DNA of 8,516 nucleotides from Lachnospiraceae bacterium (GTDB lineage Bacteria > Bacillota > Clostridia > Lachnospirales > Lachnospiraceae). The notes beneath the pieces are model-generated. The model had not been told where the DNA came from. It made no database searches and saw only the letters and a list, made by a program, of their open reading frames with translations. Every line of letters starts with the position of its first letter. The first letter of the stretch is position 1. The translations under genes and the position numbers were made by a program. Shown piece by piece: positions 1-7,202 of this stretch. The stretch spans positions 1 to 8,516 of the forward strand of contig JABZIV010000057.1 in assembly GCA_015258095.1 (NCBI GenBank), read 5' to 3'.

Positions 1-153
1 ATCCTTGTAAGCTGTTCAACTATCCTTTTAACTAAGATGCTTATATAAATATTTACTTACATGCTATACAGGACTTTTCAATTAGTTATGGTGTGTTACG
101 ATTATAATTAATATATTATTCCATTTTATTTAATCTATACTCCTTATACTATT

Positions 154-184
154 TTTCATATAAAAGATGATTATATTTCATATA
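154..184. repeat. Short direct repeat upstream of the 201-677 gene
   Basis: The 9-base sequence TTTCATATA occurs at 154-162 and again at 176-184, 22 bases apart, or about two helical turns. The second copy ends just before the ribosome binding site of the next gene. Paired direct repeats at this spacing can be regulator sites, but the region is so AT-rich that chance is a fair explanation. In the rest of 1-200 I see only a TATAAT at 103-108 with no good -35 partner, and no gene. Confidence 0.25.
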
Positions 185-200
185 GTAAGGATTCAAATCA

Positions 201-677
201 ATGACTAACAAAAAATTACTGAAACTAAGATTTCTCTTCTATTTTCTATTAGCAGTCTGTCTTTTTCTAATTGCACTAAAGCCTGCCGGCCGTTTTCTGC
301 AAATAGAGGATGATTTAAAAGAGCTTAAAGGAAAGATAAGCAACAAAACTATTGAATATCGCAGTGAAAGAGGCTTTGGAAACGACCGTCTGGATATTTA
401 TTCCTTTACACTTCCTCCGGAGGCTGTGCAAAAGCAATTCTTCTCTATCTTAGAAAGCCAAGATAGCGTTTTCAAAATACAGTCAGACGAAGATGTAAAG
501 GATAGAGTTTTGAACTTAATCGACATACTCCCAAAAAATGATCCTTTAAGAAACAAACTGGAAAACTTATGCAATGAGAAGCCACGATTTCGTTATCAAA
601 GCACATTTGGAACTGAAAAAATATATATCATCAATGAAGGTCAAGAAAAAGGATATTGCTTGATTAGCGAGATTTAA
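201..677 (+). CDS. Membrane-anchored protein of unknown function
   Basis: I do not recognise this 158-residue protein. The first ten residues are basic (K4, K5, K8, R10). A hydrophobic stretch at about 11-27 follows, then a mostly charged, soluble-looking domain. This predicts one N-terminal membrane anchor with the remainder outside the cytoplasm. C20 lies in the hydrophobic stretch, but the residue before it is Val (LAVC), which fits a lipobox poorly, so a lipoprotein is unlikely. C124 and C153 lie in the outer domain and could form a disulfide (inference). The ATG is supported by AAGGA at 187-191, nine bases upstream. The gene is convergent with the ATP synthase operon and shares its terminator. 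Base composition is AT-richer than the neighbours, roughly one third GC by eye against about half in the atp genes, so separate origin or weak selection is possible. It is a real gene on length, start signal and terminator placement; the function is open. Confidence 0.7.
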   Translation: MTNKKLLKLRFLFYFLLAVCLFLIALKPAGRFLQIEDDLKELKGKISNKTIEYRSERGFGNDRLDIYSFTLPPEAVQKQFFSILESQDSVFKIQSDEDVKDRVLNLIDILPKNDPLRNKLENLCNEKPRFRYQSTFGTEKIYIINEGQEKGYCLISEI

Positions 678-722
678 AAAAAGAACTGTGGAAGAATAAT
701 CTCCTCCACAGTTCTTTTTTTT
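676..722. terminator. Bidirectional rho-independent terminator shared by convergent genes
   Basis: A perfect 10-bp stem pairs GAACTGTGGA (683-692) with TCCACAGTTC (705-714) around a 12-base loop. It is flanked by seven A on the left (676-682) and eight T on the right (715-722). Read on the plus strand it ends in a U tract for the 201-677 gene; read on the minus strand it ends in a U tract for atpC. It fills the space between the two stop codons (TAA at 675-677 and TAA at 721-723) and slightly overlaps both. Confidence 0.93.
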
Positions 723-1122
723 ATTTCTCTGCTGTTTGTAAACGTATCAAAGCTCTAAAAAGTTTCGCTTGTGCACGCGCCCGATCTTCTTCGGACTGTT
801 TTTCAGCGATTCTCTTCTCCGCCTTCTCCTTTGCGCGCTCTGCACGCTCCACATCGATTTCCTCGCTCCACTCGAAGGTGGTCGGAAGCAGTCTGCAATG
901 GTTATCCATCATGGAAAGCATACCGCCGATGCAGGCGCCCTTTCGCTCAGTACCGTCCGGAAGGATGACCTTTGCCGTACCCATTCCTACCGCCGTGCAA
1001 TAGTTGGTATGATGCGCCATAATTGCAAGGTCTCCGGTAATTCCGCGAAGGCTGAGCCGCTCTGCTTCTCCTTTGAACTTTTCTCCGTCCATCGAAACAA
1101 TCTCTAACGGGAAGTTTGCCAT
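721..1122 (-). CDS. atpC: F1 ATP synthase epsilon subunit
   Basis: This 133-residue subunit of the F1 central stalk couples rotation to catalysis and can inhibit ATP hydrolysis. The N-terminal beta-sandwich (about 1-84) starts with FPLEIVSMDGEKFKGEAERL. The usual segment PGTEGEFGILPGHAPL is replaced by a divergent RGITGDLAIMAHHTNY (26-41). The C-terminal helical pair (about 86-133) contains IDVERA at 89-94, matching the I/LDxxRA ATP-binding motif known from Bacillus PS3 epsilon, with R123 and R127 near the positions of the arginines that complete that site. ATP binding here is therefore inferred. The start has AGGAGG at 1130-1135, seven bases upstream, overlapping the atpD stop codon, so translation is probably coupled to atpD. 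It is the last gene of the operon and is followed directly by the terminator. Confidence 0.96.
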   Translation of the reverse strand: MANFPLEIVSMDGEKFKGEAERLSLRGITGDLAIMAHHTNYCTAVGMGTAKVILPDGTERKGACIGGMLSMMDNHCRLLPTTFEWSEEIDVERAERAKEKAEKRIAEKQSEEDRARAQAKLFRALIRLQTAEK

Positions 1123-1134
1123 AAGCGTCCCTCC

Positions 1135-2529
1135 TTACTGTTTCTTTGCTTTTTCAAAGACTTCATCAATCGTTCCCACAAGAAGGAATGCAGACTCGGG
1201 AAGCGAATCACACTCTCCGTTCAGAATCATCTTGAAGCCGCGGATGGTTTCTTTCAAAGGAACATACTTTCCTTCGAGTCCTGTAAACTGCTCTGCAACA
1301 GAGAAGCTCTGAGAGAGGAAGTTCTGGATTTTTCTCGCACGGTAAACGGTGATCTTATCCTCTTCGGAAAGTTCATCCATACCCATGATGGCGATGATAT
1401 CCTGTAATTCCTTATAACGCTGTAAAACCTGCTGTACGCCTCTTGCTACCTGGTAGTGCTCTTCTCCGACAACTTCCGGAGTCAGAATACGGCTGGTGGA
1501 ATCCAGAGGATCCACTGCGGGGTAAATACCCTTACTTGCGATATCTCTGGAAAGTACAGTCGTCGCATCGAGGTGCGTAAAAGTTGTTGCGGGAGCAGGG
1601 TCGGTTAAGTCATCCGCAGGCACATAAACTGCCTGAACGGAGGTAATGGAACCCTGCTTTGTAGAAGTGATACGCTCCTGTAAAGCACCCATGTCGGTTG
1701 CCAGAGTCGGCTGGTATCCTACGGCGGAAGGCATTCTTCCGAGAAGTGCGGATACCTCTGAACCTGCCTGCGTAAAACGGAAGATATTGTCAATGAAAAG
1801 CAACACGTCCTGGTGTTTCTCATCACGGAAATACTCCGCCATGGTGAGTCCGGAAAGACCGACTCTCATTCTGGCTCCTGGCGGCTCATTCATCTGTCCG
1901 TAAACCAATGCCGTCTTATCCAAAACGCCGCTTTCCTTCATTTCGCCGTAAAGGTCATTTCCCTCACGGGTACGCTCTCCTACTCCGGTAAATACGGAAA
2001 TACCGCCATGTGCCGTTGCGACATTATGAATCAACTCCATGATTAAAACGGTTTTTCCTACTCCGGCACCGCCGAAGAGACCGATTTTACCACCCTTTGC
2101 ATAAGGGCAAATGAGGTCTACGACCTTGATTCCGGTTTCGAGAATCTCCGTAGCCGGCGTCTGCTCTTCAAAGGAAGGTGCCGGACGATGAATCGCCCAA
2201 CGCTCACTTGCTTCCGGAGCCGGTTTCTCATCAACCGGTTCACCCAAAATATTAAAGATTCTACCAAGACACGCATCTCCTACCGGAACAGTGATAGGAC
2301 TTCCCGTGTCTACTGCTTCTGTTCCTCGTACCAGACCATCCGTGGAGCTCATGGCAACACAGCGAACCGTGTCGTCTCCAAGCTGCTGTGCCACCTCACA
2401 AATCAGCTCTTTGCCATCCAACTGGATGGAAATCGCATTTAAGAGGGCAGGCAACTCACCTTCCTGGAAACGAATGTCCAGAACGGCTCCCATGACCTGT
2501 ACGACCTTTCCTACATGTTTCTCTGTCAT
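1135..2529 (-). CDS. atpD: F1 ATP synthase beta subunit (catalytic)
   Basis: This 464-residue catalytic subunit of the F1 head makes ATP from ADP and phosphate on the cytoplasmic side. All key elements are intact: the N-terminal beta-barrel (about 1-80); the Walker A motif GGAGVGKT at 153-160; GERTREG at 184-190 with catalytic E185; the Walker B strand LLFIDN at 243-248 with D247; the signature PAVDPLDSTS at 337-346; and the DELSEED loop at 385-391 that contacts the gamma subunit. Length is normal for the family. The ATG has GAGGAG at 2536-2541, six bases upstream. The gene lies 20 bases after atpG and 12 bases before atpC. Nothing in the sequence suggests loss of activity. Confidence 0.99.
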   Translation of the reverse strand: MTEKHVGKVVQVMGAVLDIRFQEGELPALLNAISIQLDGKELICEVAQQLGDDTVRCVAMSSTDGLVRGTEAVDTGSPITVPVGDACLGRIFNILGEPVDEKPAPEASERWAIHRPAPSFEEQTPATEILETGIKVVDLICPYAKGGKIGLFGGAGVGKTVLIMELIHNVATAHGGISVFTGVGERTREGNDLYGEMKESGVLDKTALVYGQMNEPPGARMRVGLSGLTMAEYFRDEKHQDVLLFIDNIFRFTQAGSEVSALLGRMPSAVGYQPTLATDMGALQERITSTKQGSITSVQAVYVPADDLTDPAPATTFTHLDATTVLSRDIASKGIYPAVDPLDSTSRILTPEVVGEEHYQVARGVQQVLQRYKELQDIIAIMGMDELSEEDKITVYRARKIQNFLSQSFSVAEQFTGLEGKYVPLKETIRGFKMILNGECDSLPESAFLLVGTIDEVFEKAKKQ

Positions 2530-2549
2530 GTATTTCTCCTCTAACTGTC

Positions 2550-3410
2550 CTATAATTCTTCCGCACCGGCAACAATCTCCGTAATTTCCTGGGTGATACT
2601 TGCCTGACGTGCTCTGTTATAGAACAAGCTCAATTTATCAATCATCTCTCCGGCATTGTCTGTTGCCGCTTCCATTGCAGTTCTTCTTGCCGCAAGTTCA
2701 CTGGCAACAGAAGTGCAAATTCCGCTATAAACAAGCCCGGCAAGATATTCCGGCACTATCGCATTAAAAACATCCTCTCCGCTCGGTTCATAAAGAATCA
2801 AGTTTCGAATCGCCTTCGCTTCTTCCGCCGTCTCCTCCTTCAAGTCGGAAAGAGGCAGAAGAGAGAGACTTCCTACCTTCTGGCTCATCATGGAAATAAA
2901 GTCTGTATAAACAAATACAACATGTCCATAACTGCCTTCCCGGTAAGCTTTACAGAGTTCTTTTCCTACGGCATAGGCATCGGATACAGCAAACTCTCCT
3001 ACCGAACTGTAGTGATCATTCACAATGCTATAGTGTTTCTGCTTCCCATACTCCAGCGCCTTCTTCCCTAAAGGAAAGAGAACAAAGTCTTTTCCCTTCA
3101 CTTCTTCTTCCAGCGCGCGGAAAAGGTTCGCATTGTATCCTCCCGCCATACCGCGGTCTCCCGCTATTAAGACATAACACCACTTATCGGATGCATTTTC
3201 TTTCGTATAAGGGGAAGAGAAGTCGGTGTTGCCGTTTGCAATTTCCGACAAAGTCTTCCTGAGAGTCCGGAAATACGGCTTCGTATGTTCCGCCTTTTCC
3301 TTTGCTCTACGCAACTTTGAGGAGGCAACCAGCTCCATCGCTTTGGTAATCTGCATTGTGTTCTGAATGCTTTTAATACGGAGTTTCACGGACTTCATAT
3401 TTGCAGCCAT
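2550..3410 (-). CDS. atpG: F1 ATP synthase gamma subunit
   Basis: This 286-residue rotor shaft turns inside the alpha3beta3 head and passes torque from the c ring to the catalytic sites. The N-terminal helix has the family pattern MKSVKLRIKSIQNTMQITKA (5-24) and the basic stretch SSKLRRAKEKA (30-40). The central domain contains DRGMAGGYNAN (85-95), matching the usual DRGLCGGFNxN. The C-terminal helix ends in the family signature ITQEITEIVAGAEEL (272-286). The long first and last helices form the coiled coil. The start is supported by AAGGAG at 3417-3422, six bases upstream. The stop is TAG at 2550-2552, and the gap to atpA is 24 bases. Length is typical. Confidence 0.98.
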   Translation of the reverse strand: MAANMKSVKLRIKSIQNTMQITKAMELVASSKLRRAKEKAEHTKPYFRTLRKTLSEIANGNTDFSSPYTKENASDKWCYVLIAGDRGMAGGYNANLFRALEEEVKGKDFVLFPLGKKALEYGKQKHYSIVNDHYSSVGEFAVSDAYAVGKELCKAYREGSYGHVVFVYTDFISMMSQKVGSLSLLPLSDLKEETAEEAKAIRNLILYEPSGEDVFNAIVPEYLAGLVYSGICTSVASELAARRTAMEAATDNAGEMIDKLSLFYNRARQASITQEITEIVAGAEEL

Positions 3411-3434
3411 GTTTTTCTCCTTTTTTCTCTGCCT

Positions 3435-4955
3435 TTACAGCCTTTTTAAAAATTCCTCTGTGAAACGGGTTAAAGAATCGTTTAACTTCTTCTCGTTCTC
3501 TTCGTCCAGCTTGCCCGTGCTGACAATCGCCTGCATGACATTGACCGCTTCCGCATCGCTATCCAGGAAATGATACAGCTCTTCTTCGTACTTCTTGATC
3601 TCTTTCACTTCCACCTTCGTCAGAATACCATGGACAACCGCATAGAGAATAGCTACCTGCTTCTCCACCGGAACCGGCTCGCCTTTTCCCTGTTTCAGCA
3701 CTTCTACGATACGTTCTCCCTGTGCCAGTCTCTGCTTCGTATCCTGGTCAAGGTCGGATCCGAACTGTGCGAAAGACTGCAACTCTCTAAACTGCGAGTA
3801 AACGAGCTTCAAGGTACCGGCTACCTTCTTCATGGCCTTAATCTGCGCATTACCACCTACACGGGATACGGAGATACCGGGGTTAACTGCCGGCATGATT
3901 CCACTATGGAATAGCTCGGTCTCGAGGAAAATCTGTCCGTCTGTAATAGAGATAACGTTGGTCGGAATATACGCCGATACGTCCCCTGCCTGCGTTTCAA
4001 TAATCGGAAGTGCGGTAAGAGAACCGCCTCCCAACTCGTCGGAAAGCTTTGCCGCTCTCTCTAAGAGTCTGGAATGCAGATAGAAAACGTCACCGGGATA
4101 AGCTTCTCTTCCTGGCGGTCTACGAATCAGAAGGGAAATTGCACGATATGCTACGGCATGCTTACTTAAATCATCATAAATAATCAGGACGTGCTTTCCC
4201 TGATGCATGAAATACTCACCCATTGCGCATCCTGCATAAGGCGCGATGTATTGCAAGGGGCTCGGCTCGGAAGCGGTTGCCGCTACCACAATGGAGTAAT
4301 CCATCGCACCGGCTTCCTGCAACTCATTTACAAGAGCGGTAACCGTAGACCTCTTCTGTCCGATGGCAACATAGATACAGATAACATCCTTCCCCTTCTG
4401 GTTAATGATGGTATCGATTGCAATGGTTGTCTTACCGGTCTGTCTGTCGCCGATAATCAACTCTCTTTGTCCTCTTCCGATAGGAATCATCGAGTCAATG
4501 GCTTTGATTCCTGTCTGTAAAGGCTCTTTAACCGGCTGTCTTTTGATAATGCCGGGTGCAGGACTTTCTACAGCACGAAACTCCGTACTTTCAATGGGAC
4601 CTGCTCCATCAATAGGCTGTCCGATGGCATTGACTACTCTGCCAATCAGAGACTCGCCAACCGGTACAGAAACAACTCTTCCTGTACGCTTTACACTCTG
4701 TCCCTCCTTGATTCCCACATCGGAACCGAAAAGGACAGCGGAAACGCTGGTTTCTTCCAAGTTCTGCGCCATACCAAAGGTACCGTCACTAAACTCCAAG
4801 AGCTCACCGGACATACAATTGCTCAGTCCGGACACTCTGGCAATACCGTCACCGACTGTTAAAACAGTACCGGTCTCGTTCTGCACGATAGCATTTTGGT
4901 AATATTTAATCTGGCTTCGAATGACCTCGGAAATTTTTTCTGGTTTTAATTCCAT
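3435..4955 (-). CDS. atpA: F1 ATP synthase alpha subunit
   Basis: This 506-residue non-catalytic nucleotide-binding subunit of F1 alternates with beta in the head. The N-terminal part (about 1-25) forms the helix that binds delta. The beta-barrel runs to about 95. The P-loop GDRQTGKT is at 169-176 and the Walker B-like strand HVLIIYDD at 255-262. The family signature PAVNPGISVS is at 355-364, followed by R365, the arginine finger that reaches into the beta active site. The C-terminal helical domain fills about 380-506. The ATG lies 16 bases after the atpH stop, with AAGGA at 4966-4970, ten bases upstream. Length is normal, all key residues are present, and there is no frame break. Confidence 0.99.
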   Translation of the reverse strand: MELKPEKISEVIRSQIKYYQNAIVQNETGTVLTVGDGIARVSGLSNCMSGELLEFSDGTFGMAQNLEETSVSAVLFGSDVGIKEGQSVKRTGRVVSVPVGESLIGRVVNAIGQPIDGAGPIESTEFRAVESPAPGIIKRQPVKEPLQTGIKAIDSMIPIGRGQRELIIGDRQTGKTTIAIDTIINQKGKDVICIYVAIGQKRSTVTALVNELQEAGAMDYSIVVAATASEPSPLQYIAPYAGCAMGEYFMHQGKHVLIIYDDLSKHAVAYRAISLLIRRPPGREAYPGDVFYLHSRLLERAAKLSDELGGGSLTALPIIETQAGDVSAYIPTNVISITDGQIFLETELFHSGIMPAVNPGISVSRVGGNAQIKAMKKVAGTLKLVYSQFRELQSFAQFGSDLDQDTKQRLAQGERIVEVLKQGKGEPVPVEKQVAILYAVVHGILTKVEVKEIKKYEEELYHFLDSDAEAVNVMQAIVSTGKLDEENEKKLNDSLTRFTEEFLKRL

Positions 4956-4971
4956 TCTTTGCCCATCCTTT

Positions 4972-5511
4972 TTACAAGACTACTTCACTAACATTCTTCC
5001 GTATCTCTTTCAATCTGCCGGAAACCGTACCGTCAAGGGTTTTTCCATCAACTTCTACCTTGAGTCCACCCAAAACTTCCGGATCAATCTTCTCCGACAA
5101 AAGAATCTTCTTCTGACAAAGCTTCTCGAGCTTCTCCAACAAAGTCTTCTTCTGCTCTTCCGTAAGCGCTACGGCACTGACAACCACGGCATCGGAAATT
5201 CCTTCGTCTTCCTGATAACGCTTTCTGTAGGCTTTGTAACACTCCGTATACTGTCTCAGCATCCCCTTCTCTAAAAGCAACTTTAAGAAGTTCAAGAGGT
5301 AAAGGGAAAGCTCTCCTGAAAACGCCTGATCAAGAAGAGACAATCTCTCTTTCTTCGGGATAGAGGGTTCCAGCAAGAGCCGGATATAATCCGGATTGTC
5401 CTGAAATATGCTTCTCAGCACTTCCATTTCCTCCAGAATCTCTTTCGTATTCCGCTCTTCCTTTGCTAAGTCGTATAGGCTCTTACCGTATAGTGCAGCT
5501 GCTCCATTCAT
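4972..5511 (-). CDS. atpH: ATP synthase delta subunit
   Basis: This 179-residue subunit of the peripheral stalk sits on top of F1 and ties the alpha N-termini to the b dimer. The N-terminal six-helix domain covers about 1-105, beginning NGAAALYGKSLYDLAKEE. The C-terminal domain carries the family pattern DPEVLGGLKV (143-152), then DGKTLDGTVSGRLKEIRK (155-172). The start codon overlaps the stop of atpF by four bases (ATGA at 5511-5508), which indicates translational coupling. AGGAGG at 5516-5521 lies only four bases from the ATG, closer than elsewhere in the operon, so re-initiation by ribosomes finishing atpF may matter. Length matches the family. Confidence 0.97.
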   Translation of the reverse strand: MNGAAALYGKSLYDLAKEERNTKEILEEMEVLRSIFQDNPDYIRLLLEPSIPKKERLSLLDQAFSGELSLYLLNFLKLLLEKGMLRQYTECYKAYRKRYQEDEGISDAVVVSAVALTEEQKKTLLEKLEKLCQKKILLSEKIDPEVLGGLKVEVDGKTLDGTVSGRLKEIRKNVSEVVL

Positions 5512-6011
5512 GATGCCTCCTCTACATTTTGTAAGAATTCATCAATCAAAGCCTTATGCTCACTCTCGTGAATCTCCTTCTCCACGACCTTCCCGGCAAT
5601 ATCCATTGCAAGACTTCCAATCTCGTCCTTCACTTCATTCAGCGCTTTCTTTCTCTCCAGACGGATATCCGATTCCGCTTTCGCACGAATTGCACCGGCC
5701 TCTTCTTCAGCCTGCTTAATCATCTCTTCGGCACGAATTCCCGCATCTTTCTTTGCATCCTCAATAATACGGCTTGCCTCTCCTCTTGCATCGGACATAC
5801 TGCTTTCATATTCCGCCTTTACAGCCTCTGCATCTTCCTTCGCTTTCTTGGCTTCGGCAATATTCTGATCCGCCATCTTCTGTCTCTTCTGCAAAACCTC
5901 ATTAATGGGTTTAAAGAGGAAACGCTTGATGAGATAAGCCTGAATAAAAAGGTTCAAAATCTGGGCAATGAAGGTCCATGGTATGATGGTAACCAACTGT
6001 TGCGATTCCAT
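5508..6011 (-). CDS. atpF: Fo ATP synthase b subunit
   Basis: This 167-residue peripheral stalk subunit has one N-terminal membrane helix (about 9-29, rich in Ile, Leu and Phe). The conserved junction KRFLFKPINEVL (29-40) comes next, then a long charged Ala/Glu/Lys/Arg-rich helix to about residue 150 that forms the dimeric coiled coil reaching delta. There is one b gene only, so a homodimer is expected, unlike photosynthetic bacteria with b and b'. AAGGAG at 6018-6023, six bases upstream, fixes the ATG. The gap after atpE is 37 bases and holds no strong hairpin. The 3' end overlaps atpH by four bases. Confidence 0.97.
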   Translation of the reverse strand: MESQQLVTIIPWTFIAQILNLFIQAYLIKRFLFKPINEVLQKRQKMADQNIAEAKKAKEDAEAVKAEYESSMSDARGEASRIIEDAKKDAGIRAEEMIKQAEEEAGAIRAKAESDIRLERKKALNEVKDEIGSLAMDIAGKVVEKEIHESEHKALIDEFLQNVEEAS

Positions 6012-6048
6012 ACTTTTCTCCTTTCTTCGTTCTTCCGGAAACCTTTCC

Positions 6049-6330
6049 TTACTTCAGGAAATTCATGAACATTCCGGGTGCAACGAAGATTAAAAGAAGA
6101 CCGGTAACGAAACCGTAGATACCTGTCGTCTCTGCGATTGCACAACCAAGGAGCATGGTGGAAGTAACATCACTCTTGCATTCCGGCTGTCTTCCGATAG
6201 CTTCCAGTGCCTTTGCAACGGCGTTACCTTCTCCAATACCAGGTCCAATACCGGCAATCAAAGCCGCTCCTGCACCGATTCCGCAACCTGCTAACGCAAT
6301 ACCTTTTGCTAAAAACTGAAAATCACTCAT
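6049..6330 (-). CDS. atpE: Fo ATP synthase c subunit, probably Na+-binding
   Basis: This 93-residue proteolipid forms the rotating ring in the membrane as a hairpin of two helices, joined by the cytoplasmic loop GRQPECK (46-52). Helix 1 has the glycine repeat G15, G17, G19, G21 used for tight helix packing. Aligned by eye to the Na+-binding Ilyobacter tartaricus c subunit (offset of two), the ion site reads E34 (Gln32 in Ilyobacter), I65, E67 (Glu65), T68 (Ser66), T69 and Y72 (Tyr70). E67 is the essential carboxylate. A second Glu at 34 with a hydroxyl at 68 matches the two-carboxylate Na+ site described in Fusobacterium nucleatum. Na+ coupling is therefore likely but inferred. AGGAGG at 6337-6342, six bases upstream, is one of the best ribosome sites in the operon, as expected for the most abundant subunit. 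Confidence 0.98.
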   Translation of the reverse strand: MSDFQFLAKGIALAGCGIGAGAALIAGIGPGIGEGNAVAKALEAIGRQPECKSDVTSTMLLGCAIAETTGIYGFVTGLLLIFVAPGMFMNFLK

Positions 6331-6336
6331 TTTTTT

Positions 6337-6342
6337 CCTCCT
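6337..6342 (-). promoter_or_regulatory. Strong ribosome binding site of atpE
   Basis: A perfect AGGAGG lies six bases before the atpE start, separated from it only by A residues, with AT-rich sequence on both sides. An open, strong site fits the need for many c subunits per complex. Confidence 0.85.
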
Positions 6343-6355
6343 AGAAAATATTTCT

Positions 6356-6398
6356 CATGCCATGTTTTGCGCTTTCCTGCCGCGCTTTATGGCTTATG
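6356..6398 (-). promoter_or_regulatory. Stem-loop in the atpB-atpE gap
   Basis: In the transcript, GCCAT pairs with ATGGC (plus-strand 6389-6393 and 6359-6363), and an inner GCGC pairs with GCGC (6382-6385 and 6369-6372). Three more outer pairs (6396-6398 with 6356-6358) form across a two-base bulge. It sits in the longest gap inside the operon (107 bases), about 14 bases before the atpE ribosome site. It has no U tract after it, so it is not a standard terminator. A role in mRNA stability, processing or differential atpE expression is inference. Confidence 0.5.
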
Positions 6399-6437
6399 TG
6401 TATCCTACAATTCTTCTATACATTCTGTCTTTCGAAC

Positions 6438-7199
6438 TTATCCTTCCGCCGCATTCGCAATGTACATAATCGTGAGCATTGTGAAAATGAATGCCTGCAT
6501 CGCACCGGAGAACCAGTCAAAATAAAAAGATAAGATAGCCGGTAAACCTACACTCAGTACAGGGATATGCGACAGGGTCGCTCCGACCGCGCCCGGTATA
6601 AGATGCAATATGGCTGAGGATGCCAGCGCAAGGGCGGCATAAATCAAGCCGTTAATAACAATACCGGATAAGATGTTTCCAAAATGACGACACGCCATAC
6701 TGATGGGGGTAGCAATTTCCGAAAGGATATTGAAGGGTGTCATGATGAAAATCGGGGTGGTAAAACCCTTTAGGTAGCCTAAGAAGCCTCCCGCCTTAAT
6801 CTTGTTTCCCGTAATCATAATGAATACGACGACTGCCCATGCGGCTTCCGTTGACAAATCCGCCGTAGGACTTCGTAAACCGATTAAACTGATCAGGTTG
6901 GAAACAATACTTGTTCCGAAAAGTGCGGCAACGAAGGGAATCATCTTGTCGAACTTCGTTCCTCCTGTATTCGTTCGAACGAGATTATTCGCGCTTTCTA
7001 CAATCAACTCTGCAATTGCCTGTCTCTTACCGATATTCTCCACTTTCAAATTTCTGGTTAAGAAAATGCAGAGTCCGGTTATTAGAAGCATGACAATCCA
7101 GCTTACCACTAGGGTTTCCGAAAGCAAAAAGTCACCCAGAACGGGAATTCCTGTTGGGATTTTCAGAAATATTTTTGCACCGGAAATATCAAAATTCAT
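6438..7199 (-). CDS. atpB: Fo ATP synthase a subunit
   Basis: This 253-residue membrane subunit forms the stator half of the ion path beside the c ring, and several long hydrophobic helices are visible. The essential arginine is R171 in ISMACRHFGNILSG (166-179), matching E. coli R210. Q235 in SGAMQAFIFTML (231-242) matches E. coli Q252. The family pattern RSPTADL is at 109-115. The position of E. coli E219 holds a hydrophobic residue here (SGIVIN), which is not unusual outside enterics. The start lies three bases after the atpI stop, and the ribosome site is inside the end of atpI. An unusually long gap to atpE follows. Length is normal and no frame break is seen. Whether the path carries Na+ or H+ cannot be read from this subunit alone. 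Confidence 0.97.
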   Translation of the reverse strand: MNFDISGAKIFLKIPTGIPVLGDFLLSETLVVSWIVMLLITGLCIFLTRNLKVENIGKRQAIAELIVESANNLVRTNTGGTKFDKMIPFVAALFGTSIVSNLISLIGLRSPTADLSTEAAWAVVVFIMITGNKIKAGGFLGYLKGFTTPIFIMTPFNILSEIATPISMACRHFGNILSGIVINGLIYAALALASSAILHLIPGAVGATLSHIPVLSVGLPAILSFYFDWFSGAMQAFIFTMLTIMYIANAAEG

Positions 7200-7202
7200 A
7201 CT

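Noticed and set aside
103..108. TATAAT as the -10 of a promoter for the 201-677 gene
   Set aside because: No acceptable -35 lies 16-18 bases upstream, and such hexamers are frequent in this AT-rich stretch. It remains possible but is not supported.
4405..4902. Plus-strand reading frame of 165 codons within atpA
   Set aside because: It lies wholly opposite an intact, highly conserved gene, and its protein has no recognisable feature. It is a shadow of the atpA codon pattern.
5556..6068. Plus-strand reading frame of 170 codons opposite atpF
   Set aside because: The Leu/Phe-rich product is what the antisense of a Glu/Lys/Ala-rich coiled coil gives; it has no ribosome site and no family resemblance.
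5954..6145. Minus-strand 63-codon frame overlapping atpE and atpF
   Set aside because: It is out of frame with atpE and shares its bases; Arg-rich nonsense-like product.
6331..6437. An internal promoter before atpE
   Set aside because: I found no -35/-10 pair at usual spacing on the minus strand.
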